This document shows positions 1-7,010 of a stretch of DNA of 9,512 nucleotides, piece after piece. The notes beneath the pieces were generated by a model, which saw only the letters and a list, made by a program, of their open reading frames with translations, made no database searches and had not been told where the DNA came from. The translations under genes were made by a program, and so were the position numbers. This stretch comes from JANNAV01 sp031384695 (GTDB taxonomy: Bacteria; Pseudomonadota; Alphaproteobacteria; Rhodobacterales; Rhodobacteraceae). The first letter of the stretch is position 1. Every line of letters starts with the position of its first letter. Where the stretch lies: contig JANNAV010000289.1 in the NCBI GenBank assembly GCA_031384695.1, forward strand, positions 1 through 9,512. Reading direction: 5' to 3'.

Positions 1-2227
1 CCGCCCCGGCCACATCGGCCCCGGTGCGCAGGTTGGCAAAGATAATGCCAGGGTCCATGTTGAACTCTACCCGGCGGCCCTCGGCTTCCTCGGCCCCCTT
101 GTCCTCAATGGCCACCGTCAGCAGCCGCCCCTCGCGCCGCCCGGCCTCGGCCACCGTCATGGCGATGCGCACGGCAGCGCCTTCGCCCGCATCCACCCAA
201 GGGTGATCGGGAATCGCAAAGATCAGCGACAGCGGGGTTTTCGGATCGGACAGATGTGGCTCCAACACGCGGCGGTTGAAGGTTTGCCGCAGCGAATTGG
301 TGGTGATCAGGCCGAAACGGCGGGTGCCCCCAGACTTTTTCGCGCCCTTGCCGGGCTTATGCAACCGCGCCGCAAGCGCCGCCTTTTCCCACCAGAACAT
401 CACCAGATCGGCCGATCTCGGCATCTTGGGGTAGGCCTGCCACAGCGCCTCGGTATAGCCATCGCCCAGGGCATCGCGCATCCGGGCAGCCCCGATAAAC
501 GGCGGATTGCCGATGATAAACGTGGCTTCCGGCCATTTGGCGGGCTTTGGTTTGCGGTAATCCCACACTTGCGTGCGGGCCTGCGGGTCGGGCACGCGTT
601 CACCCGTCACCGGATGCTCCACCGTGCCTGCGCCATCCCAGCGGGTGACAAGCGCGCCTGTCGCATCGCGGCGTTCGCTGCGGGACTCCCAATCCAGCAC
701 CGCATCGCGGTTTTCGATGTTGCGGAAATCGCGCAGCACCGGTTCGGCCGGGGATGCCTTGCCATGGGTGCGAAAATGCCATTGCAGATAGCCGATCCAC
801 AGCACCAGTTCGGCCACGGCGGCGGCCCAGGGGTTCAGTTCCAGCCCCAGAAACTGATGCGGATCAACGGTGTGGCCTGCCAGCGACAGCGCCCCCTGCT
901 CCTCGCCCAGATCGCGCAGCAGGGCGATCACCTCGCCCTCCAGCCGTTTCATCAACTCCAGCGCGACATAGAGGAAGTTGCCCGACCCGCAGGCGGGATC
1001 GAGCACCGTGGTTTCACACAACTGGCGGTGAAAGGCGCGGACCTCGGCGCGGGCATCTTCCAGCCTGCCCTGATTGGCGAGGGTGAGGGCTGCGGCCTGC
1101 ACATCGCGCCAATCGCTGCGCAGGGGTTCGATGACGGTGGGCATGACAAGGCGTTCGACATAGGCGCGGGGCGTGTAATGCGCGCCCAGCTTGTGGCGCT
1201 GGCGTTTGTCCAGCGCGCGTTCGAGGAGGGTGCCGAAGATGGCCGGTTCCACCTCGCGCCAGTCATGGCTGGCGGCCTCGATCAACAGGCCCAGTTGCAG
1301 GGCGTTCAGCGGCAGGGCGGTGGCATCCTTGAACAGAAAGCCGTTGAATTGTTTCAGCTTTATCAGCAGGGTTTCCGATTTCTCGCCCTTGTCCATGGCG
1401 CGGAACAGGCCCGACAACACGGTATCGGCCATATCCGGCGTGCCGCGCAGCTTGTGCAACAGGGCGGTAAAGCTGCCATGCGGGATCAGATCGACATCCT
1501 CGGCAAACATGGTGAACAGGCAGCGCATGAGGAAGCGGGCGACATCCTCGGGCTGGTGGCCTTGCCCCTCGAACGAGCGGCCAAGGGCGGCCAGATGGCC
1601 TGCCACTTCGCGCGTGACGCGGGCGGCGACCGATGCAGGGTCGAGGCTGTGCGGGTCGGTCCAGATGGCGTGCAGGCGGGCGCGCACGGCATCGTCGTGC
1701 AGGTCGTCGAGGCTGAGGCGGTAACGGGTGCCATCAGGAAACTGGGTGTAGCCCTGGCCCTGACCCGAAAAGTCGGCATATATTTCAATGATATGCCCCA
1801 CATCGACGATGATCAGGAAGGGCGGCCAGCCATCGGTGCGCGCCACGGCGCGGGCATAGCCGTCGGCCTGATTGCGGGCGCGCAGCATGGTGTCATCCCA
1901 ACGGGCACTGCCGCGTTGGCCATGGCCCTGGCGCTGTTTCGAAGTGTCGGCAAGCGGGTCGGGCGTGGTGGCGTGGACGCCCTGCTTGGCCTCCATGATG
2001 AAGGATCCGCGCCGGTAGAGATCGACAAAGCCGCGCGACTGGGTGGCGGTGTGGATGAAGGTGACCGGGCGTTCAAAGCGGTAATCATCGCTTTGGGCAT
2101 CGGCGGTGGCGGGTTTGGGCGCATCGACGCCCAAAAGCTGGGTCAGCTCGATGGCGAATTGCTGAAAGTTGGCCCGCTCGGACCCGCCCGAGGCTTTCCA
2201 GCGCGTGATGAAATCCTGGGTGACCAA
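1..2227 (-). CDS. MmeI-like (Type IIL) fused restriction endonuclease / DNA adenine methyltransferase, 3' part outside window
   Basis: Single-chain restriction-modification enzyme expected to methylate adenine in its target with S-adenosylmethionine and to cut at a distance. About 742 residues are visible and the frame is still open at position 1. Near the N-terminus there is a D-X9-E-X-K nuclease motif (D69, E79, K81, in VDLYRR...FIMEAKQG), almost the same position and spacing as I recall for MmeI. A helical linker follows, then LGAHYTP around 347-353, SAM-binding motif I DPACGSGNF at 410-418, and the amino-methyltransferase catalytic motif NPPF at 574-577. The family runs about 900-1100 residues, so the target-recognition and C-terminal helical domains are missing here and specificity cannot be judged. 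No ATG fits the frame. TTG at 2227 was chosen because GAAGG lies 7 nt upstream; TTG at 2254 is the outermost alternative, just after an in-frame TGA. Other SAM-dependent defence methylases (BREX PglX, DISARM) are less likely because of the nuclease motif. Family call is confident; activity is inference. Confidence 0.88.
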   Translation of the reverse strand, partial: MVTQDFITRWKASGGSERANFQQFAIELTQLLGVDAPKPATADAQSDDYRFERPVTFIHTATQSRGFVDLYRRGSFIMEAKQGVHATTPDPLADTSKQRQGHGQRGSARWDDTMLRARNQADGYARAVARTDGWPPFLIIVDVGHIIEIYADFSGQGQGYTQFPDGTRYRLSLDDLHDDAVRARLHAIWTDPHSLDPASVAARVTREVAGHLAALGRSFEGQGHQPEDVARFLMRCLFTMFAEDVDLIPHGSFTALLHKLRGTPDMADTVLSGLFRAMDKGEKSETLLIKLKQFNGFLFKDATALPLNALQLGLLIEAASHDWREVEPAIFGTLLERALDKRQRHKLGAHYTPRAYVERLVMPTVIEPLRSDWRDVQAAALTLANQGRLEDARAEVRAFHRQLCETTVLDPACGSGNFLYVALELMKRLEGEVIALLRDLGEEQGALSLAGHTVDPHQFLGLELNPWAAAVAELVLWIGYLQWHFRTHGKASPAEPVLRDFRNIENRDAVLDWESRSERRDATGALVTRWDGAGTVEHPVTGERVPDPQARTQVWDYRKPKPAKWPEATFIIGNPPFIGAARMRDALGDGYTEALWQAYPKMPRSADLVMFWWEKAALAARLHKPGKGAKKSGGTRRFGLITTNSLRQTFNRRVLEPHLSDPKTPLSLIFAIPDHPWVDAGEGAAVRIAMTVAEAGRREGRLLTVAIEDKGAEEAEGRRVEFNMDPGIIFANLRTGADVAGA

Positions 2228-2234
2228 TGGACTG

Positions 2235-2239
2235 CCTTC
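2235..2239 (-). promoter_or_regulatory. Ribosome binding site deciding the TTG start of the restriction-modification gene
   Basis: The minus strand reads GAAGG with 7 nt to the TTG at 2227. The other possible in-frame TTG (2254) has no purine-rich stretch in front of it. Starting at 2227 also places the nuclease motif (D69/E79/K81) within one residue of its recalled place in MmeI. Confidence 0.45.
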
Positions 2240-2385
2240 GGGGAATCTGCTCAAGGCTATTCATGGCGGTTCAGGCGTTGGCGCGCAACAGCCGGTTGTT
2301 TCGGACGAGGTCTTGATGGTTGCAGGTCATCCAGCATGTCCCCGTGAAAGGCGTCGCCACGCGGCCGTGCGAAAGCGTTCTCCCG

Positions 2386-2403
2386 ATCCGGCCGCAGCCG
2401 GAT
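2386..2403 (+). terminator. Terminator-like hairpin in the gap between dehydratase and restriction gene
   Basis: A perfect 7-bp stem (ATCCGGC / GCCGGAT) with a 4-nt loop CGCA lies 62 bp beyond the dehydratase stop. On the plus strand it is followed by TTTT, then a second T run about 8 nt later. On the minus strand, the direction of all genes, no T run follows. It therefore looks like an intrinsic terminator only for leftward-opposing (plus-strand) transcription, or is simply a stable 3'-end structure for the dehydratase message. The rest of the 2255-2465 gap shows no convincing promoter. Confidence 0.3.
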
Positions 2404-2465
2404 TTTGCCGTTGTTTTCGGGGGTTATGCGGCTGGGGCTGTTCACCCGATTGTACGCAACACGCT

Positions 2466-4265
2466 TTAATGGTTGCTGCGGGGGATGCCCATGGTCTGGG
2501 CGATTCTTTGGTATTTCACCGCTGGTTTCAGAACCATGTCGCGATCAAACTGATCGACAATTGCGCGCTGCAGCTCTTGCCACGGCGTTTGATCGTCGGG
2601 ACAAGCGAAGGGGGCGGCGGCCAGGGCAGAACGCCGTGCTGCCAGTTCCGCATCCGGGAGCAGCAGGTTGACGGTTGCGCGACCCAGATCGACCCGCAGC
2701 CTGTCGCCGGTGCGCAGCAGGGCAAGGCCGCCGCCCGCCGCTGCCTCGGGGGCCGCGTTCAGGATGGAGGGCGAGCCGGAGGTGCCCGATTGCCGCCCGT
2801 CGCCAAGGCAGGGCAGTTCGGCGATCCCGGCCTTTATCAACGCGGCTGGGGGCTGCATGTTGACCACCTCGGCCCCGCCGGGATAGCCGACGGGGCCAGC
2901 GCCGCGCATCACCAGAATGCAGGTAGCGTCGATGTTGAGGGCTGGATCGTCGAGGCTGGCTTGGTAATGCTCGGGTCCGTCAAACACGATGGCGCGGCCC
3001 TCAAAAGCATCGGGATCGGTGGGATTGCACAGATAGCGCCTGCGGAAGGCATCCGAGATGACGGAGGTTTTCATGATGGCGCTGTCAAACAGGTTGCCCG
3101 TCAGGTTGATGAAGCCTGCCATCGGCTTGAGCGGGGTGGCATAGGGGCGGATCACGTCGGGGTCGGTGACCTGCGCCCCCGCGTAGGCCTTGGCGAGGGG
3201 CTGGCCGGTGATGGTAAGCGCGAGAGGGTGGGGCAAGGCGCCTGCTGCCAGCAATTCGGCGATCACCCCCGGCACGCCGCCTGCGCGGTGATAATCCTCG
3301 CCGAGGTATTTGCCTGCGGGTTGCAGATCGACCAGCAGGGGGATGTTGCGCCCCAGGGCCTGCCAGTCTTCATTGGTCAGTGGCACCCCGGCATGGGCCG
3401 CGATGGCGTTCAAATGGATCGGCGCGTTGGTGGAGCCGCCGATGGCCGAGCAGACCACGATGGCGTTTTCAAACGCGGTGCGGGTCAGGATATCGCAGGG
3501 CTTCAGATCCTCGTGCACCAGTTGCACCGCGCGCCGCCCGGTAAGATAGCTGATCTGGCCACGCTCGCGGTAGGGGGCGGGGATGGCGGCGGCACCGGGG
3601 AGTTGCATCCCCAGCGCCTCGGCCAATGAGTTCATCGTGCTGGCGGTGCCCATGGTGTTGCAATAGCCTGCCGAGGGGGCCGAGGCGGTGACGATCTGCA
3701 TGAACGCCTCATAATCAATCTCGCCCGCCGCCAGTTGTTTGCGCGCAGCCCAGATCACGGTGCCCGACCCTGCCCGCTGACCATTGTGCCAACCGTTCAG
3801 CGACGGGCCGACGGAGAGGGCGATGGCGGGGATGTTGACGGTGGCCGCGGCCATCAGCAGGGCGGGGGTGGTCTTGTCGCAGCCGATCATCAGCACAACA
3901 CCGTCCAATGGATAGCCATAGAGCGTTTCGACCAGCCCCAGATAGGCAAGGTTGCGGTCGAGCGCCGCCGTGGGGCGTTTGCCGGTTTCCTGAATGGGAT
4001 GCACGGGAAATTCGAAACAGATGCCACCTTCGGCGACGATGCCATCGCCCACCCGCTTGGCCAGTTCGATATGATGGCGGTTGCAGGGGGAAAGATCGGA
4101 GCCGGTCTGTGCGATGCCGATGATGGGTTTGCCCGATTGCAGTTCTGCGCGGGTCAGGCCGAAGTTCAGATATTTCTCGACGTAAAGGGCGGTCATCCCC
4201 GGATCGGCGGGGTTGTCGAACCAGTGTTGCGAGCGCAGTTTCATGGGGCGTGTTTTCCGTTTCAT
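2466..4265 (-). CDS. IlvD/Edd-family sugar-acid dehydratase, probable D-xylonate (or L-arabonate) dehydratase
   Basis: Expected to remove water from a C5 aldonic acid (xylonate or arabonate) to give 2-keto-3-deoxy-pentonate, the dehydratase step of the oxidative (Weimberg/Dahms type) pentose pathways. The 599 residues match the family length and resemble Caulobacter XylD along the whole chain, as remembered, including the DWF/HWFDNP opening and the C-terminal NH. The three Fe-S cluster cysteines are present: C61 (GSDLSPCNR), C129 (IGCDKTTP) and C202 (SAGYCNTMGTASTMN). K131 in the CDK motif fits the lysine that is carbamylated in related arabonate dehydratases, and S493 in GRQSGT is the candidate catalytic serine. 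The start at ATG 4265 has only a weak Shine-Dalgarno; ATG 4244 is the alternative. It lies downstream of the sugar transporter, with a small ORF bridging the gap, so it is probably in the same operon. Substrate choice between xylonate, arabonate and similar acids cannot be settled from sequence alone. Confidence 0.92.
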   Translation of the reverse strand: MKRKTRPMKLRSQHWFDNPADPGMTALYVEKYLNFGLTRAELQSGKPIIGIAQTGSDLSPCNRHHIELAKRVGDGIVAEGGICFEFPVHPIQETGKRPTAALDRNLAYLGLVETLYGYPLDGVVLMIGCDKTTPALLMAAATVNIPAIALSVGPSLNGWHNGQRAGSGTVIWAARKQLAAGEIDYEAFMQIVTASAPSAGYCNTMGTASTMNSLAEALGMQLPGAAAIPAPYRERGQISYLTGRRAVQLVHEDLKPCDILTRTAFENAIVVCSAIGGSTNAPIHLNAIAAHAGVPLTNEDWQALGRNIPLLVDLQPAGKYLGEDYHRAGGVPGVIAELLAAGALPHPLALTITGQPLAKAYAGAQVTDPDVIRPYATPLKPMAGFINLTGNLFDSAIMKTSVISDAFRRRYLCNPTDPDAFEGRAIVFDGPEHYQASLDDPALNIDATCILVMRGAGPVGYPGGAEVVNMQPPAALIKAGIAELPCLGDGRQSGTSGSPSILNAAPEAAAGGGLALLRTGDRLRVDLGRATVNLLLPDAELAARRSALAAAPFACPDDQTPWQELQRAIVDQFDRDMVLKPAVKYQRIAQTMGIPRSNH

Positions 4266-4426
4266 CGGGTCCGGGGGTGGGCGCAGCGGCGCGGCGCGCG
4301 CCTTTGGGATTTAAGGAGGGCCCGGACGGCGGGCGGTGCGGCATGGCTGAGGGTGGCGTTGCACTTTGCCTGAAGGGGTGCGGGCTGGTTTCTAACCCGC
4401 CGCGCAAGGTGCCTGCCCATCGTCAT
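4262..4426 (-). CDS. Possible 54-residue basic small protein bridging permease and dehydratase genes
   Basis: No family recognised. The frame opens with an ATG that overlaps the permease stop as ATGA (4426-4423) and closes with a TGA that overlaps the dehydratase ATG as ATGA (4265-4262), so it fills the gap exactly and could couple translation of the two genes. The product (begins MTMGRHLARRVRNQPAP) has 11 arginines, 2 lysines and no acidic residue, with no clear membrane segment. About 78% of third codon positions are G or C. There is no clear Shine-Dalgarno, and arginine/alanine/proline-rich composition is what non-coding GC-rich DNA often gives. It may be a real leader or coupling ORF, or a chance open frame in an otherwise empty 157-bp spacer. 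Confidence 0.3.
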   Translation of the reverse strand: MTMGRHLARRVRNQPAPLQAKCNATLSHAAPPAVRALLKSQRRAPRRCAHPRTR

Positions 4427-5454
4427 GCCCGGTCTGACAGGCGCTTTTGCAGCGCGTTCAGCAAGACGGCGGCCATGATGATGGCACCGGTGGCAAAGTC
4501 CTGCCAGAAGATGTCGATCCGCGCGAGGTTCAGGAAGTTGCGGATCAGCACGATCACCACGACCCCCAGAATGGTTCCCAGAACCGACCCCCGGCCACCG
4601 GACAGCGACGTACCGCCGATCACCACGGCGGCAATCACCTCGAACTCCAGCCCCTGACCGGAATTGGGCGATACAGCCCCAAGGCGCGCCGTGCCCAGCA
4701 CCCCGGCGATCGAGGCGCAAAGCCCGACGATGGCAAAGCACGCCAGTTTCACCCGGCCCACGTTGATCCCCGCCAGCCGCGCCACCGTGGGGTTCGCCCC
4801 CACCGCATAGACCCGTCGCCCGAACGCCGTGCGGGTCATCAGGAACCAGCCCAACGCATAGACCGCCACCGCCACCAGAAACACCGATGGCACTGCAAGG
4901 CTGGTGTCCGACAGCAGCGACGGGATCGCGATGGGGCGCGACACGCCGAACGCCTTCAACGCTTCGGGAATACCCGCAATCGGCTGGCCGCCGGTCACCA
5001 CCAGAGTAAGCGAGCGCCCGATCATCAGCATGCCCAGCGTCACGATAAAGCTGGGCACGCCAAAGCCCAGAACCAGCGCGCCGCTGAACATCGCCATCAG
5101 TGGGCCCACGAACAATGGCACGAAGATGCCCAGCGTGATCAAGAGGCCCGGATGGGCGGCCCAGAATGCGGTGCCATAGGTCTGCGGCATCACCACCATC
5201 AGCCATCCCATGCAGGCCCCGGTCAGCCCGACCATCGAGCCTACCGAAATGTCGAACTCGCCGTTGATGATGATGATGGTCATGCCCAGCGATACGATCA
5301 GCAGGGTGACGATCTGGCCCAGCAGGTTCGACAGATTGACCGCCGACACAAAGCGCGGATTGAAGCTGTAGATCACCGTGCCCAGCACCAGCAACACCAG
5401 AACCAGCTGGATGGTGCCGATGTTGCGGCGGATCGGATCGGGCAGGCGGATCAT
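4423..5454 (-). CDS. CUT2-type sugar ABC transporter permease (RbsC/XylH-like)
   Basis: Inner-membrane channel subunit of a monosaccharide importer, expected to work as a homodimer with the ATPase encoded just upstream. The 343 residues are strongly hydrophobic with about 8-10 membrane segments. Family features are visible: SLGMTIIIINGEFDISVGS (about 55-73), PSFIVTLGML (134-143), the cytoplasmic coupling loop GRRVYAVGANPTVARLAGI (212-230), and EVIAAVVIGGTSLSGGRGS (272-290). Its ATG overlaps the TGA of the ATPase gene by 4 bp (ATGA), a sign of translational coupling. Length is typical for RbsC-like permeases (320-350) and shorter than most XylH proteins (about 390), so the transporter should not be called a xylose system from the permease alone. 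Substrate is inferred only from the neighbouring pentonate dehydratase. Confidence 0.95.
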   Translation of the reverse strand: MIRLPDPIRRNIGTIQLVLVLLVLGTVIYSFNPRFVSAVNLSNLLGQIVTLLIVSLGMTIIIINGEFDISVGSMVGLTGACMGWLMVVMPQTYGTAFWAAHPGLLITLGIFVPLFVGPLMAMFSGALVLGFGVPSFIVTLGMLMIGRSLTLVVTGGQPIAGIPEALKAFGVSRPIAIPSLLSDTSLAVPSVFLVAVAVYALGWFLMTRTAFGRRVYAVGANPTVARLAGINVGRVKLACFAIVGLCASIAGVLGTARLGAVSPNSGQGLEFEVIAAVVIGGTSLSGGRGSVLGTILGVVVIVLIRNFLNLARIDIFWQDFATGAIIMAAVLLNALQKRLSDRA

Positions 5455-6971
5455 GCGGTTGTCTCCAACTGGGTGATGGATGCGGTGTTGGCGGCATTGG
5501 TCAGATCGGCGCGGCTGAAGCCGGGGCTATCGAAGCGGGCGACGATGCGGCCGCGGAACATCACGATGGCGCGGTTGGCTATTTCGGCCAGTTCCTCCAT
5601 TTCGGAGGTCAGGATCAGCACGGCGCAGCCAGCATCGGCCCTGGCGCAGATCAGATCCTTGATCGCCCGCTTGGCGCCGATATCGACGCCAATCGTAGGC
5701 TCGTCCAGGATCAGCACGCGCGGCGCAGTCATGAACCATTTGGCCAGCATCACCTTTTGCTGGTTTCCCCCCGACAGAGAGGAAAGCGCCGCATCCGGCC
5801 CCCGGGCCTTGACGCCAAGGGACGCCATCTGGTGGGCCACGCCCGCGCGCAATGCCCTGGATTTCAAGGTGCCGAGCGCGCCGGTAAAGGCGGCGAGCGA
5901 GGGCAGTGCGATGTTGTCGGCAATCGAAAAATCAACCAGCGCGCCGCTGCGGTGACGGTCGTTCGTGACCAGCGCCACGCCGTTGCGCATGGCATCGGCG
6001 GGGCTGGACCAGCGCACCGGCTGGCCGCGCATGCGGACTTCGCCGATGGCAAGGTAGGCGGGATCGGCAAAGATCGCGCGGGCAAGATCGGACAGGCCAG
6101 CGCCGGCCAGACCGCCGATGCCCAGAATCTCGCCAGGTTGCAGCGCGAAGGACACATCCTGCAAACGGTGGCCCAGCGACAGGCCCCGCACCTCCAGCGC
6201 CGGGGGGCCGGGCAGGGGCGCGCGGGCGCGCAGGGCCGGCGCGCGCAGTTTTGCGCCGATCATCTGCGATATTGCGTCTGGCAGGGTTATATCGGCGGTT
6301 GGCCCTGTCCATGCCGTGACCCCATCGCGCAGGATGGTCAGGTGGCTGGTGTGATCGAACACTTCGTTCAGGTAATGCGAGATATAGAGCACGCCCACAC
6401 CGCCGGCCGCGATCTTGTGCACCTGTGCCAGCAGCACGCCAACCTCACCCGCCGTCAGCGAGGACGTAGGCTCGTCCAGCAGCAGCACCCTGGGCTTTTG
6501 CCGCACGGCGCGGGCCAGTTGCACCATCTTGCGCAAATCGGTGGGCAGGCTGCCAATTTCGGCGCGCGGCGATACCTGAATGTCGAGTGCGGCCAGAAGG
6601 CTGGCGGCCTCTGCCTCCATCGCCTTGGTGTTCAGGCCAAAAAGGGTGGAGCGTTCGGCGTTGAGAAAGAGGTTTTCGGTTACCGTCATCGTCTCGATCA
6701 GGTTGACGTCCTGATGCACGGTGACGATGCCTGCGGCGATTGCGGCCTCGGGGGTCCAGCGGGCGACGCGGCAGCCGCTCAGGTACAAAGCGCCGGTGCC
6801 GGGCGCGTGGACGCCGCAGAGTATTTTTGCGAGGGTGGATTTGCCCGCGCCGTTTTCGCCGATCAGGCCATGCACCTGCCCCGGCATCAAGGCAAAGGAC
6901 ACGTCCGACAACGCGACGGTTGCGCCAAAGGATTTGGACAGGGAGTGGCCACTGATCAGGGGGTCTGTCAT
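5451..6971 (-). CDS. CUT2-type sugar ABC transporter ATP-binding protein, two fused ATPase domains (RbsA/XylG-like)
   Basis: Cytoplasmic ATPase that powers sugar uptake through the adjacent permease. The 506 residues carry two tandem nucleotide-binding domains, the normal layout and length for this family. Domain 1: Walker A GENGAGKST (38-46), Q87, Walker B LLLDEPTS (163-170), and H199 in the switch motif YISH; its signature loop is degenerate (SLPTDLRKMVQLARA). Domain 2: a degenerate Walker A lacking the Lys-Thr (GGLAGAGLSDLARAIF, from 287), with an intact signature LSGGNQQKV (399-407) and Walker B LILDEPTIGVD (420-430). Such asymmetry, with one competent ATP site and one degenerate one, is usual in CUT2 proteins. 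The gene starts 39 bp after the binding-protein stop, just beyond a strong stem-loop, and has no clear Shine-Dalgarno. Its end overlaps the permease start by 4 bp. Confidence 0.95.
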   Translation of the reverse strand: MTDPLISGHSLSKSFGATVALSDVSFALMPGQVHGLIGENGAGKSTLAKILCGVHAPGTGALYLSGCRVARWTPEAAIAAGIVTVHQDVNLIETMTVTENLFLNAERSTLFGLNTKAMEAEAASLLAALDIQVSPRAEIGSLPTDLRKMVQLARAVRQKPRVLLLDEPTSSLTAGEVGVLLAQVHKIAAGGVGVLYISHYLNEVFDHTSHLTILRDGVTAWTGPTADITLPDAISQMIGAKLRAPALRARAPLPGPPALEVRGLSLGHRLQDVSFALQPGEILGIGGLAGAGLSDLARAIFADPAYLAIGEVRMRGQPVRWSSPADAMRNGVALVTNDRHRSGALVDFSIADNIALPSLAAFTGALGTLKSRALRAGVAHQMASLGVKARGPDAALSSLSGGNQQKVMLAKWFMTAPRVLILDEPTIGVDIGAKRAIKDLICARADAGCAVLILTSEMEELAEIANRAIVMFRGRIVARFDSPGFSRADLTNAANTASITQLETTA

Positions 6972-6980
6972 GCGATGTGC

Positions 6981-7003
6981 CGGGCGGGGATTCCCCCCGC
7001 CCG
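6981..7003 (-). other. GC-rich stem-loop between binding-protein and ATPase genes
   Basis: A perfect 9-bp inverted repeat (CGGGCGGGG / CCCCGCCCG) with a 5-nt loop fills most of the 39-bp spacer. In the direction of transcription no T run follows, so it is not a standard intrinsic terminator. Stem-loops at this place in ABC operons commonly stabilise the binding-protein mRNA or lower downstream expression, so that binding protein outnumbers the membrane complex. It ends 9 nt before the ATPase start, so it may also limit ribosome access there. The structure is seen directly; the role is inference. Confidence 0.6.
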
Positions 7004-7010
7004 ATCCTTT

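Noticed and set aside
203..2347. 714-codon open frame on the plus strand
   Set aside because: It is antisense to the restriction-modification gene, whose motifs (D-X9-ExK, DPACGSGNF, NPPF) are unmistakable. The plus-strand product shows no recognisable domain; long antisense frames are common in GC-rich coding DNA.
2257..2445. 62-codon minus-strand ORF in the gap before the restriction gene, considered as a controller or antitoxin
   Set aside because: GTG start without a Shine-Dalgarno, no helix-turn-helix or other pattern, and Arg/Pro-rich composition typical of chance frames.
2449..2454. TACAAT on the minus strand as a -10 box for the restriction gene
   Set aside because: No acceptable -35 hexamer at 16-18 bp spacing, and it lies about 200 bp from the start codon.
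2169..3629. 486-codon and other long plus-strand frames over the dehydratase and permease (also 4447-5955)
   Set aside because: Mirror frames of genes with clear family motifs; no ribosome binding site or domain supports them.
4262..5497. 411-codon minus-strand frame overlapping the permease
   Set aside because: Out of frame with the permease and lacking hydrophobic segments. Only its last 54 codons, which lie outside the permease, were considered separately.
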